Source of the DNA: Rhizobiales bacterium dw_265
GTDB taxonomy: Bacteria; Pseudomonadota; Alphaproteobacteria; Micropepsales; Micropepsaceae
Assembly: GCA_018449595.1 (NCBI GenBank)
Contig: JAAVUU010000001.1
Coordinates: 1,054,001 to 1,118,000 of the forward strand
Direction of reading: 5' to 3'
DNA: 64,000 bases
Shown: in pieces, positions 34,974 to 43,834 of the stretch
Numbering within the stretch: the stretch's first letter is position 1
How the letters are laid out: each line of letters opens with the position of its first letter
Made by a program: the position numbers and the translations under genes
The notes under the pieces: generated by a model
Told to the model about the DNA's origin: nothing
Seen by the model: the letters and a program-made list of their open reading frames with translations, nothing else
The model's database searches: none

Positions 34974-37360
34974 TGATGCAATTCTTCCGCAACCGCGCCG
35001 CCAGGACGTTGGCCCCCAACGAGGCCAATATCGGCGACCGCCTGCCCTATGCCGGGCATCTGGATGAAGTGACGCTTCAGACCCGCGACGGCCTCTTGGT
35101 GCAGACCCTGCACCTGCGCGGCTTTCCGTTTGAAACATCGTCCGATGACGAACTCAACTATCGCAAGGCGATGCGCGAGACCCTGTTGCGCGGCGTCGCC
35201 TCGTCGCGGCTGGCGATCTATCACCATGTCGTGCGCCGCCGCGTCGCCACGGCATTCGACACCGCGCCCGACAATCCCTTCTGCCGCCGGCTGGACGATG
35301 CCTGGCGGGCGCGGCTGGCGCGACGCCAGCTCTATGTGAACGAGATCTTCCTGACCCTGGTGCGGCGGCCGCTGCAAGGCGGCGCGGGTTTCATCGAGAA
35401 ACTGCTGAAGAAGCCCGGCGAAGACGCGGCCCTGCGGGAGCGCGAATTGCGCCAGCTGCATGCGGCGCGCGAGACCTTCCTGGCGACCCTTGCGCCTTAC
35501 GGCCCGCGCACGCTCTCGCTTTACAAAGGCCCGGCCGGGCTGTGTTCGGAGCCCGCGGAATTTCTGTCTTTGCTGACCAACGGCGTGGCGCGGCGGGTGC
35601 TGGCGCCCTCGGGCGACATGGGCCAGGCGCTGGCGACACGGCGGCTGTCGTTCGGCTATGAGGCCATGGAGTTCGGCCAGGCGGGTGCGGAACGCGCCAG
35701 TTACGGCGCCATGATTTCGCTGAAGGATTATCCGCTGCGCTCGGTGCCGGGCATGCTGGACGGGGTGCTGCGCCTGCCGTTCGAGATGGTGCTGACCGAG
35801 AGTTTCGCTTTCGTCGAACAGCAGACGGCGCTGTCGCGCATGACCCAGGCGCTGCGCCGGCTGCGCGCCGCCGATCACGACGCCATCAGCCTGCGCGGTG
35901 AACTGGCCGCCGCCAAGGACGATGTCGCGGCGGGCCGCGCCGCCTATGGCGAGCATCATCTCTCCATCCTGGCCAGGACGCCGACACTGGAGGGCCTGGA
36001 CAGCGCGGTGGCCGAAGTGCAGTCGGCGCTGGCCGAAACCGGCGCCATCGCGGTGCGCGAGGATGTGAACCTGGAGCCCGCCTTCTGGGCCCAGTTCCCC
36101 GGCAATTTCGGCCTGATCGCGCGCAAGGCGATGATCTCCACCGCCAATTTCGCCAGCCTGGCCAGCTTCCACAACCATCCCACCGGCCAGGCCAGCGATA
36201 CCCATTGGGGCGGGCCGATCACGGTGCTGGAGACCACCAGCTTCGGGCCCTATCACTTCAACTTCCATTCCGGCGACCTGGGCAATTTCACCATCATCGG
36301 GCCCTCGGGCTCGGGCAAGACCGCGCTGCTGGCCTTCCTGCTGGCGCAGGCGGAACGGCTGCAGCCGCGCATCGCCTATTTCGACAAGGATCGCGGCGCC
36401 GAAGGCTTCATCCGCGCCATCGGCGGGCGCTATGACGTGATCGCGCCGGGCACGCCCACCGGCTTCAATCCGCTGGCCCTGCCTGACACGGGCGAGAACC
36501 GCGCCTTCCTCAGCGAATGGATCGCGCGCCTTTTGTCGTCCTATGGCGCGCCGCTGGACGCCGAGGACCGCACCATCATCGCCGATGCGATTGACGCCAA
36601 CTATGCCCAGGCCCCCGAACATCGCCGCCTGCGCTACATGCGCGAACTGTTCCGGGGCGCGCGCCGCCCCAGCGCCGGCGACCTGGCGGCGCGGCTGGGC
36701 GCCTGGTGCGACGGCGGCGAACATGCCTGGCTGTTCGACAATGAAACCGATGCGTTGGACGTCGGTTCGCGCATCCTGGGTTTCGACATGACGCGGCTGC
36801 TCAATTCACCCACCACCCGCACCCCCGCCATGATGTACCTGTTCCACCGCATCGAGCAGCGGCTGGACGGCACCCCCGCCATCATCGTGGTCGACGAGGG
36901 CTGGAAGGCGCTGGATGACGATGTCTTTGTCGGCAAGATCAAGGACTGGGAAAAGACCATCCGCAAGCGCAACGGCCTGGTCGGTTTCTGCACCCAGAAT
37001 GCCGATGACGCGCTGGAAAGCCGGGTCGGTCCCGCCATTATCGAACAGTCGGCGACCCAGATATTCTTCCCCAACCCCAAGGCCAGGGCCTCGGACTATA
37101 TCGGCGGCTTCGGCCTGTCGGAGCACGAGTTCGAACTGGTCAGGAACCTGCCCGACACCTCGCGCTGCTTTTTGATCAAGCAGGCCGACCACAGCGTGGT
37201 GGCGCGGCTGGACCTGACCGGCCTGACCGGCGAGTTGCGGGTGCTGGCCGGCACCGAGACCAGCGTGCGCCAGCTGGATGCGCTGCGCGAGCGGCTGGGC
37301 GACGAACCCCAGGCCTGGCTCGACGCCTTCATGAACGCGCGCGGCAGGAACGTGGCATGA
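34970..37360 (+). CDS. virB4: VirB4-family type IV secretion ATPase
   Basis: A 796-aa ATPase that powers pilus assembly and substrate transfer. The N-terminal ~400 residues are the CagE/TrbE/VirB4 domain (GDRLPYAGHLDEVTL...). The Walker A motif is GPSGSGKT at 444-451 (Lys450), and the Walker B motif is IIVVDEGW with Asp642-Glu643. C-terminal motifs such as GFCTQNADDAL and QIFFPNPKA match the family. It overlaps virB3 and virB6 by four bases, so translation is coupled. Length is normal for the family, so it is intact. Confidence 0.94.
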   Translation: MMMQFFRNRAARTLAPNEANIGDRLPYAGHLDEVTLQTRDGLLVQTLHLRGFPFETSSDDELNYRKAMRETLLRGVASSRLAIYHHVVRRRVATAFDTAPDNPFCRRLDDAWRARLARRQLYVNEIFLTLVRRPLQGGAGFIEKLLKKPGEDAALRERELRQLHAARETFLATLAPYGPRTLSLYKGPAGLCSEPAEFLSLLTNGVARRVLAPSGDMGQALATRRLSFGYEAMEFGQAGAERASYGAMISLKDYPLRSVPGMLDGVLRLPFEMVLTESFAFVEQQTALSRMTQALRRLRAADHDAISLRGELAAAKDDVAAGRAAYGEHHLSILARTPTLEGLDSAVAEVQSALAETGAIAVREDVNLEPAFWAQFPGNFGLIARKAMISTANFASLASFHNHPTGQASDTHWGGPITVLETTSFGPYHFNFHSGDLGNFTIIGPSGSGKTALLAFLLAQAERLQPRIAYFDKDRGAEGFIRAIGGRYDVIAPGTPTGFNPLALPDTGENRAFLSEWIARLLSSYGAPLDAEDRTIIADAIDANYAQAPEHRRLRYMRELFRGARRPSAGDLAARLGAWCDGGEHAWLFDNETDALDVGSRILGFDMTRLLNSPTTRTPAMMYLFHRIEQRLDGTPAIIVVDEGWKALDDDVFVGKIKDWEKTIRKRNGLVGFCTQNADDALESRVGPAIIEQSATQIFFPNPKARASDYIGGFGLSEHEFELVRNLPDTSRCFLIKQADHSVVARLDLTGLTGELRVLAGTETSVRQLDALRERLGDEPQAWLDAFMNARGRNVA

Positions 37361-38496
37361 GCGGCTGCGCCACCGTCACCGACCTGGGCGTCGTGCGCGA
37401 TGTGCTGACGGCGGTGGATTGCAACACCCGGGGCTTTGCGCGGCTGGGCTATGAATCGCTGACCGCCTCGGGTTCACCGTTCCAGACGGCGCTGACCGTG
37501 GCCTTGACCATCTATGTCGCCGTCATCGGCTACCAGCTTTTGTTCGGCACCGGCGCGCGCATGTCCGACGGGCCGGGCATCGCGCTCAAGATCGGCGCGG
37601 TGCTGGCGCTGGTGACAAGCTGGAGCCTGTTCCAGACGCTGGTGTTCGACCTGGCCGAGCGCGCGCCGCTGGAAATCGCCGGACTGATCTCGGCCCCGCT
37701 GCGCGCCAACCATGCCCTGGCCAGCGATCCGGTCGGCGGCTTGCAGATCGCCTATGACCAACTGTCTTCCGCCGCCAATGCCTTCGCCCATCCGCCCAAG
37801 ACCATCCCCGAAACGGCGCAGCAGGGCTATGCCACCGCCTCCCAGGCGCTGTCGCTGGCCGCCAATGGCCTGTTCATCGCCAGCGCCGGATTGATCGCGG
37901 TGATCACCGTGGCCATCGGGCTTTTGACCGCCATCGGCCCGCTGTTCATCGCCCTGTTTCTGTTCTTCGAGACGCGCGGCTTCTTCGTCGGCTGGGTGCG
38001 GGCGCTGGCGGCATCCGCTTTCGGCCTGCTCAGCACCTGGACCCTGAGCATCCTGATGCTGCACACCGTCACGCCCTGGCTGGACGCCTTGTCCGATCCC
38101 GGTGTCAATGGATTGCCCGATGCCCAGACCGGCGTCACCACGGCGGTGATCGTGCTGGTCTTCGCCGCCAGCCAGTTCGGCGCCTTGTTCGCCGGCATCG
38201 TGATCGCGCGCGGCTTCCGCCTGGCGGCCGGCCCGCGCCGCGCCACGGCGGTCGCCACTGCCGAAGGGTCACAGGCCTTGATGCCGATGGACATGATCTC
38301 GCGACCGGCGCGATTGGCGGAACAACTGTCGCGCCATGACGCGCCCGCGTCCTGGACCGACCGCGCCGCCACCGCCGCGGCGGGCGTGGCGCACAGCCGT
38401 CGCGATGGCGCGCCCGCGCCGCTGGCCGCCGCCCCGGTGCATATCGGCGATCTGTATCGCCGTCCCGCCGTCAGCCGCGAAAGACGCGGCGCATGA
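37357..38496 (+). CDS. virB6: VirB6-family polytopic membrane protein
   Basis: A 379-aa inner-membrane channel component. At least five hydrophobic helices are visible (FQTALTVALTIYVAVIGYQLL, IALKIGAVLALVTSWSLFQTL, FIASAGLIAVITVAIGLLTAIGPLF, ALAASAFGLLSTWTLSILML and TAVIVLVFAASQFGALFAG), shown here in part. The N-terminus has two Cys residues (SGCATV and VDCNTRG), common in VirB6. The C-terminal ~70 residues are a soluble basic tail rich in Arg and Ala. It sits directly between virB4 and virB9, where virB5 and virB8 would normally flank it. Confidence 0.85.
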   Translation: MSGCATVTDLGVVRDVLTAVDCNTRGFARLGYESLTASGSPFQTALTVALTIYVAVIGYQLLFGTGARMSDGPGIALKIGAVLALVTSWSLFQTLVFDLAERAPLEIAGLISAPLRANHALASDPVGGLQIAYDQLSSAANAFAHPPKTIPETAQQGYATASQALSLAANGLFIASAGLIAVITVAIGLLTAIGPLFIALFLFFETRGFFVGWVRALAASAFGLLSTWTLSILMLHTVTPWLDALSDPGVNGLPDAQTGVTTAVIVLVFAASQFGALFAGIVIARGFRLAAGPRRATAVATAEGSQALMPMDMISRPARLAEQLSRHDAPASWTDRAATAAAGVAHSRRDGAPAPLAAAPVHIGDLYRRPAVSRERRGA

Positions 38497-39302
38497 GAAA
38501 ACCGATCGCCGCGCTTCTCTCCGCTGTGCTGATGGCCGCCGCGCTGCTGTTCGCGGCCTCGCCGTCCCGGGGCGCATTGCTGCCGCGTCCCGGCTCCGGC
38601 GATCCGCGCATCTATGTGGTGGATTACGATCCCACCCAGGTGGTCGAGTTGCACGGCACCCTGGGCTACCAGACCTTCGTGGAATTCGCACCCGAGGAGC
38701 ATATCGAGAATGTCGCCATCGGCGACGCCACCGGCTGGCAGGTCACGCCCAACCGCGCCGCCAACCTCTTGTTCGTCAAGCCGATGACCGAGGGCCCCGG
38801 CACCAACATGACGGTGGTGACCAACCTGCGCCGCTATGCCTTTGCGCTTACCGCCCGCCCCCACGCGGCTGCCGGCGACCATGGCATCGTCTATACCCTG
38901 CGCTTCCAGTATCCCGAGGCCGCCGTCGCCACCATCGCCAAGGCGGCGCCCGCCGTCCCCCAAGCCCCGCCGCCGCCCAAGGTGGTCAATGCCGCCTACA
39001 GCTATGACGGCTCGGCCCGGACGGTGCCGTCGCGCATCTTCGACGACGGCCATGCCACCTATTTCGAATTCCACGACAGCGAATCCTATCCCGCGATCTT
39101 CGCCATGGACGGCGACAAGGGCGAAGTGGTGGTGAACACCTATATGCGCGGCGGCTATGTCGTGGCCGACATGGTGTCGCGCGGTTTCGTGCTGCGCCAG
39201 GGCCAGGATGTCACCCGCGTCTATAACGATGGTTTCCACGCCGCGCTGCCGGGGCCGCAAAGCCCGCGCAAGCGCGTCCAAAGCTGCTGGATCTGCCTAT
39301 GA
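38493..39302 (+). CDS. virB9: VirB9-family outer-membrane core complex protein
   Basis: A 269-aa periplasmic/outer-membrane core protein. The signal peptide ends near SPSRGA. The N-terminal half shows DPRIYVVDYDPTQVVEL and the GYQTFVEFAPEEHI strand typical of VirB9/TrbG. A Pro-rich linker (VPQAPPPPKV) joins the C-terminal domain, where NAAYSYDGS and PSRIFDDGHATYFEF lead to RVYNDGFHA. The last residues contain two Cys (SCWICL), which might tether it in the absence of a separate VirB7 lipoprotein (speculative). It overlaps both neighbours by four bases. Confidence 0.87.
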   Translation: MRKPIAALLSAVLMAAALLFAASPSRGALLPRPGSGDPRIYVVDYDPTQVVELHGTLGYQTFVEFAPEEHIENVAIGDATGWQVTPNRAANLLFVKPMTEGPGTNMTVVTNLRRYAFALTARPHAAAGDHGIVYTLRFQYPEAAVATIAKAAPAVPQAPPPPKVVNAAYSYDGSARTVPSRIFDDGHATYFEFHDSESYPAIFAMDGDKGEVVVNTYMRGGYVVADMVSRGFVLRQGQDVTRVYNDGFHAALPGPQSPRKRVQSCWICL

Positions 39303-40348
39303 GCCACATCCCTCCCGACCTGACGCGCAGCCCCGTGTTCGACAGCGCCATGCCGCATCCCGGCCTGGTGCGCGGCGGTTCCTCCTGGGGCATGGGCGCG
39401 GCGGTGGTCGGCGCCTGCGTGCTGGGCGTGGTGACCTTCATGGCGCTCAGCAGCAACCGCCAGGCGCGCCAGCAGCCCGCGCCGCAGGTGGCGGCGCCAA
39501 AGCCCGCCCCCGCGCCGGTGGTGGCGCCGCCGCCCGCGCCGGTCATCGTCCAGGCCGCGCCGCCGCCGGCAGTGGTGCAGCAGACAGCGCCCGTCGCCGA
39601 TCCGCATGCTCCCGCCATGGTGGTGGATTTCAGCCAGGCGCCGGGCGCGGCCGCGACCGCCACGGCAGCGCCGGTGGGCGCAGGCGGCGACAAGGCCGCC
39701 GCCACCGACGACAAGCTGTCGGCGGACGAGCGCTTCTCCGCCCGCGTCAACGGCTCCAGCGTGGATGTGGCCCATTCCTCGCGCCTGCGCGATCTCTCCC
39801 ACACCGCGCCCCAGGGCACGGTGATCCCCGCCATCCTGGAAACCGCGATCAATTCCGACCTGCCCGGCTTTGTCCGCGCCGTGGTCAGCCGGGACGTGCG
39901 CGGCTTCGACGGCAGCACCGTGCTGATCCCGCGCGGCTCCAAGCTGGTGGGCCAGTATCGCAGCGGCGTGGCGCTGAGCCAGACCCGCGCCTTCGTGGTG
40001 TGGTCGCGAGTGCTGACGCCCGATGGCGTCTCGATCGACATCGGCTCGCCCGCCGCCGACCAGTTGGGCCGGGGCGGGCTGGAAGGCGAGACCGACACGC
40101 ACTTCTTCGACCGTTTCGGCAGCGCCATCCTGTTGTCGGTGCTGGGTGCGGGACTGAATGCGCTGAGCGATCTCAATAACAACAACAATACCGCCATCGT
40201 CATCGGCTCGACCCAGCAGGCCAGCCAGGTCGCCGCCATCGCGCTGCAGAAGCAGATCGACATTCCGGTGACCATCAAGGTGCCACAAGGCACGCCGCTG
40301 CAGGTCTTCGTCACCCGCGATCTCGATTTTGCGGGGACATCGAAATGA
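39299..40348 (+). CDS. virB10: VirB10/TrbI-family core complex protein
   Basis: A 349-aa protein that spans both membranes. The cytoplasmic N-terminus is short, followed by one transmembrane helix (about residues 30-53, MGAAVVGACVLGVVTFMAL). A long Pro/Ala-rich periplasmic linker (about 55-125) comes next, then the conserved beta-barrel domain with GTVIPAILETAINSDLPG, the VLIPRGSKLVGQY strand and the antenna region. The C-terminal IPVTIKVPQGTPLQVFV is typical. It overlaps virB9 by four bases. Confidence 0.92.
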   Translation: MSHIPPDLTRSPVFDSAMPHPGLVRGGSSWGMGAAVVGACVLGVVTFMALSSNRQARQQPAPQVAAPKPAPAPVVAPPPAPVIVQAAPPPAVVQQTAPVADPHAPAMVVDFSQAPGAAATATAAPVGAGGDKAAATDDKLSADERFSARVNGSSVDVAHSSRLRDLSHTAPQGTVIPAILETAINSDLPGFVRAVVSRDVRGFDGSTVLIPRGSKLVGQYRSGVALSQTRAFVVWSRVLTPDGVSIDIGSPAADQLGRGGLEGETDTHFFDRFGSAILLSVLGAGLNALSDLNNNNNTAIVIGSTQQASQVAAIALQKQIDIPVTIKVPQGTPLQVFVTRDLDFAGTSK

Positions 40349-40358
40349 AGGGGGCGAA

Positions 40359-41363
40359 GTGACGGCGGGAATCTATCTCGACACCTATCTCTCGGCGCTG
40401 GCGCCGTGGCTGACGCGCGACGACATCACCGACCTGCTCATCAACCGGCCCGGCGAGGTGTGGATCGAAACCACCAGCGGGCTGCTGACCCGCATCGCCG
40501 CGCCGCAGGTGACCGATGTGGTGCTGCAGCGCCTGGCCCGCCAGATCGCCGCCGCCAGCCACCAGGGCGTCAACCGCGAGCAGCCCCTGCTGTCGGCCAC
40601 CCTGCCCGATGGCGGCCGGGTGCAGATCATCGCCCCGCCCGCGACGCGCGGCGACATGGCCATCGCCATCAGGAAGCATGTGATCTCGGACCTGTCGGTG
40701 GACGACCTGGCCGGCGCCGGCCTGTTCAGCGACACCGCCGGCCATCCGCGCCGCGCGGCGCGCGACAGCGAGTTGGCGGCGCTGCTGAAGTCGGGCGACA
40801 AGGCGGGCTTTTTGAAAGAGGCGGTGCGGGCAAAGAAGACCATCCTGATTTCGGGCGGCACCTCCACCGGCAAGACCACGCTGCTCAACGCGCTGGTGCA
40901 GGAAATCGACACCAACGAGCGGCTGGTGGTGATCGAGGATGCGCCGGAAATCCGCCTGGACCATCCCAATGCCGTGGGGCTGATTGCCGTGCGCGGCGAA
41001 CAGGGCGAGGCGCGGGTCGATGCCGACGACCTGCTGCGCGCGTCCTTGCGCATGCGGCCCGACCGCATCCTGTTGGGCGAACTGCGCGGCAAGGAGGCTT
41101 TCGCCTTCCTGCGCGCCGTCAACAGCGGCCATCCCGGCAGCATCACCACTGTCCATGCCGACAGCCCGGACGGGGCGCTGGACCAGATCGCATTGCTGGC
41201 CATGACCAGCGGCCTCGATTTGGGCTGGGACAAGATCCAGACCTATGTGCGCAAGGTGGTTGACGTGATCGTGCAACTGGACCGCCAGGGCGGCAAGCGC
41301 AGGGTCAGCGAGGTGCGGTTCCTCGGCGGCGAAGGCAGCGTGCCGGAAGCGGCGAACGACTGA
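40359..41363 (+). CDS. virB11: VirB11-family secretion ATPase
   Basis: A 334-aa hexameric traffic ATPase. The GTG at 40359 is preferred because AAGGGGG precedes it; an ATG at 40329 would overlap virB10. The Walker A motif is GGTSTGKT at 166-173 (Lys172). The Asp box is VVIEDAPEI, the Walker B region is RPDRILLGELRGKEAF, and the His box is ITTVHADSP. All are intact, so it should be active. It is the last gene of the operon. A small CTTGC-TTCG-GCAAG hairpin at 41381-41394, followed by TTAATTGTT, may be a weak terminator. Confidence 0.92.
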   Translation: MTAGIYLDTYLSALAPWLTRDDITDLLINRPGEVWIETTSGLLTRIAAPQVTDVVLQRLARQIAAASHQGVNREQPLLSATLPDGGRVQIIAPPATRGDMAIAIRKHVISDLSVDDLAGAGLFSDTAGHPRRAARDSELAALLKSGDKAGFLKEAVRAKKTILISGGTSTGKTTLLNALVQEIDTNERLVVIEDAPEIRLDHPNAVGLIAVRGEQGEARVDADDLLRASLRMRPDRILLGELRGKEAFAFLRAVNSGHPGSITTVHADSPDGALDQIALLAMTSGLDLGWDKIQTYVRKVVDVIVQLDRQGGKRRVSEVRFLGGEGSVPEAAND

Positions 41364-41679
41364 ATCGGTCTCCATCACCGCTTGCTTCGGCAAGTTAATT
41401 GTTCCGCTATAAACCGATACCCCCTCCCCCCTGGGCGCGCGAAAAAGCCAGCGAAAGCGCGGCGGCGGCGCGGATGCCGCACCGCCCTGTCCACATTTTC
41501 GCCGGGGATAGACCCGCTCTGTCCGACACGCCGCGTCTTCATGCGCCGCAATTCTAGCGCGGCGCGGTGCGCGTTGGATAAGTTGTAATGTGTGGCGCGT
41601 GTGCCGAAAGAGAGTTGGATTCCCGCAGGCGTTTATCCTCCGGCCTCACGGAGCCGGGACCGGGAATGACAAGGAAAAC
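41364..41679. other. Gene-free stretch between virB11 and ccmI
   Basis: About 316 bases lie between two genes whose 3' ends face each other. Apart from the weak hairpin at 41381-41394 and a C-run near 41421-41432, I see nothing in it. No VirB5-, VirB7-, VirB8- or VirD4-like reading frame is hidden here. Confidence 0.5.
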
Positions 41680-42855
41680 TCAGGCTCCCGGCACGCCCAG
41701 CGATTTCGCGGCCTCCTGCAACGCCGCCTGCGCCGCAGGGGTTCCGGCAAAAGCCTGCCGCGCCGCCAGGTAATCCTTCGCCGCCTGGTCCTTGTCGCCC
41801 AGCACCATACGCGCCCGCATCAGCCTGACCCAGCCGCCGCTGTCCTTGGGATTGGCCTTCAACTGGTCCGCCAGCCGGTCCACCATGGCATGGATCATCG
41901 CCTGGCGCTGGCTGTCGGACATCTGGCTTGCGGCGGCGACCTGATCGCTGCTGGGGCCGGGCGCGGCGGCTGGCATTGCGGGTACGGGCGGCAGCTTGCC
42001 CGCGATATCCATGTTCAGTTCCTTGGCGCGTGTCTGCGCATAATCGCGCACCTGCGCCACCCAGGGCGCATCGGGCGGCGCGCTCTTGATCAGCGCGATC
42101 CAGTCATTCATCGCGCCCTGGTGATCGCCCTGCTGGTCGCGCCAGATCGCCAGGAAATAGCGCGCCCGCGGATCGGCTGGATCGAGTTTCAACGCGCCGC
42201 GAAAGACGCTCGCCGCATCGTCCGACACCTTGCCCTCGGCCTGCACCATCGCCTCGCCCTGGGCGGAGACATATTCGACATTGCCGGGGTCCAGCGCCAC
42301 GGCGCGGCCATAGGCCTTGGCGGCGTCGGCGGGACGGCCGGTGCGCATGTAGGACCAGCCCAGCATCTGCCAGCCCTGGGCGTCATTGGGCTGGGCGGCC
42401 AGCTTGTTCTCCAGCTGCGCGATCATGCTGGAAATGTCGCCCATCGGATGCTTGGCGTCGGGCGCGGCGCTCGCCGCCTGTTCGGGTGCGGGGGTACCTG
42501 ATGTCAGTTCGGGATGGCCCATCATGGCGTAGATGGCGGTGGCCGACAGCGCCACGATGGCGACCAGACCCAGCGCCACCCAGGGCATCGCGGCGTGCGG
42601 AATCGGCCGCGCCGGTTGTTCGGTGTCGCGCGACTCCGTCAGGATGCGGCGCTTGATCTCGGCCCGCAGGGCTTCGGCTTCCGTGTCGCCGATCAATTTG
42701 CCGGCGACCTGGGTGTCCACTTCGGCCAATTGGGTTTTCAACACCTCCAAGGCATCGGCGCGGGAAGGCCGCTGTTCATAGCGGCGCACCAGCGGAATCG
42801 TCACCCCCACCGCCGCCAGCGCCACCATCACCGTCAAAATCATCCAGAGGATCAT
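41680..42855 (-). CDS. ccmI: Cytochrome c biogenesis TPR protein CcmI
   Basis: A 391-aa protein that holds apocytochrome c for heme ligation. The ATG at 42855 overlaps the ccmH stop (ATGA). Two N-terminal transmembrane helices (MILWMILTVMVALAAVGVTIP and, near residue 95, AMPWVALGLVAIVALSAT) flank a cytoplasmic loop with a DALEVLKTQLAEVD coiled-coil-like helix. The periplasmic part contains TPRs (DAQGWQMLGWSYMRTGRPAD and following). The order ccmF-G-H-I matches alphaproteobacterial system I clusters. Confidence 0.9.
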   Translation of the reverse strand: MILWMILTVMVALAAVGVTIPLVRRYEQRPSRADALEVLKTQLAEVDTQVAGKLIGDTEAEALRAEIKRRILTESRDTEQPARPIPHAAMPWVALGLVAIVALSATAIYAMMGHPELTSGTPAPEQAASAAPDAKHPMGDISSMIAQLENKLAAQPNDAQGWQMLGWSYMRTGRPADAAKAYGRAVALDPGNVEYVSAQGEAMVQAEGKVSDDAASVFRGALKLDPADPRARYFLAIWRDQQGDHQGAMNDWIALIKSAPPDAPWVAQVRDYAQTRAKELNMDIAGKLPPVPAMPAAAPGPSSDQVAAASQMSDSQRQAMIHAMVDRLADQLKANPKDSGGWVRLMRARMVLGDKDQAAKDYLAARQAFAGTPAAQAALQEAAKSLGVPGA

Positions 42856-43307
42856 GCCGCCCCGTCCTTGAGCAGCCGGTCCAGCCGCGCCTGTTCTTCC
42901 TGTGTCAGGGCCTGCGAATCCGCCTGACCCCGCCGCCTGAGATAAAAGCCGACGCCGATACCGCCCGCCACCAGCACCAGCAGCGGCCCCAGCCACAGGA
43001 TCAGGGTCTCGGCCTCGAAGGGCGGCTTCAAGAGCACATAATCGCCATAGCGCTTGACGATAGTGGCGACGGCCTGCTGGTCCGTATCGCCCGCCTTCAG
43101 CCGCTCGCGCAGGATGACGCGCAGATCGTGCGCCACCTCGGCATCGGAATCGTCAATGGTCTGGTTCTGGCAGACCACACAGCGCAAGGTGCCACTGATG
43201 GCCCGCGCCCGCGCTTCCAGCGCCGGATCGGTCAACTGCTCGCTGGGCAGCACCGCGAAGGCGGGCGTGGCAAACAGCCAGGCCGCCAGGATCAGGCGCG
43301 CTTTCAT
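42852..43307 (-). CDS. ccmH: Cytochrome c biogenesis protein CcmH
   Basis: A 151-aa membrane-anchored thiol oxidoreductase that reduces the apocytochrome heme site. The signal segment ends at FAVLP. The redox motif is in LRCVVCQNQTIDDSDAE (CxxC), the family hallmark. KRYGDYVLLKPPF leads into the C-terminal membrane helix. It overlaps ccmG and ccmI by four bases each. Confidence 0.93.
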   Translation of the reverse strand: MKARLILAAWLFATPAFAVLPSEQLTDPALEARARAISGTLRCVVCQNQTIDDSDAEVAHDLRVILRERLKAGDTDQQAVATIVKRYGDYVLLKPPFEAETLILWLGPLLVLVAGGIGVGFYLRRRGQADSQALTQEEQARLDRLLKDGAA

Positions 43308-43834
43308 GACTGCGACCTCAGGCGCGCCAGGAGCGGCTTGATGGTGTTTTCATAGTCACTGGCATCCAGCGGGCCGATGAACTTGTAGCGGACCTTCCCC
43401 TTGCCATCGACGATGAAGGTTTCGGGCACGCCCGCCACGCCCAGGTCGATGCCGGTGCGACCGCTTTTGTCATTGCCCGCCTTGATATACGGGTCGCCAT
43501 TGCCGGCGAGATAGCGCGCGCCGTCGGCGGCGTCATCCTTCCAGTCCAGGCCATTGATGGTGACGCCCTGGTCTTTCATTTGCAGCAGCAGGGCATGTTC
43601 CAGCCGGCACGACACGCACCAGGAGGCGAACACATTCAGCAGCATCGGCTGGCCGCGAAAATCCGCCGTGGCCAGACCGTGATTATCGCGCACCGCCGGA
43701 AGCGCGAATTGCGGCAATGGCCTGTCAATCAAGGTCGAGGTGATGTGGCTGGGATCATAGCGCAGGCCGAAGGCGAACACCGCCATCAGGCCGACAAAAG
43801 CCAGCACCGGCACCACGAACAACAGGCGTTTCAT
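43304..43834 (-). CDS. ccmG: Thiol:disulfide interchange protein CcmG/DsbE
   Basis: A 176-aa membrane-tethered thioredoxin-like protein of cytochrome c maturation. An N-terminal helix (MKRLLFVVPVLAFVGLMAVF) is followed by a thioredoxin fold with active site WCVSC in NVFASWCVSCRLEH, the GLDWKDD insert and the cis-Pro segment GVAGVPETFIVD. It overlaps ccmF (ATGA at 43834) and ccmH. Confidence 0.93.
   Translation of the reverse strand: MKRLLFVVPVLAFVGLMAVFAFGLRYDPSHITSTLIDRPLPQFALPAVRDNHGLATADFRGQPMLLNVFASWCVSCRLEHALLLQMKDQGVTINGLDWKDDAADGARYLAGNGDPYIKAGNDKSGRTGIDLGVAGVPETFIVDGKGKVRYKFIGPLDASDYENTIKPLLARLRSQS

Noticed and set aside
41381..41394. CTTGC-TTCG-GCAAG hairpin after virB11 as a strong terminator
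   Set aside because: The stem is only five pairs and the tail TTAATTGTT is not a proper T-run; noted only as a possible weak terminator.
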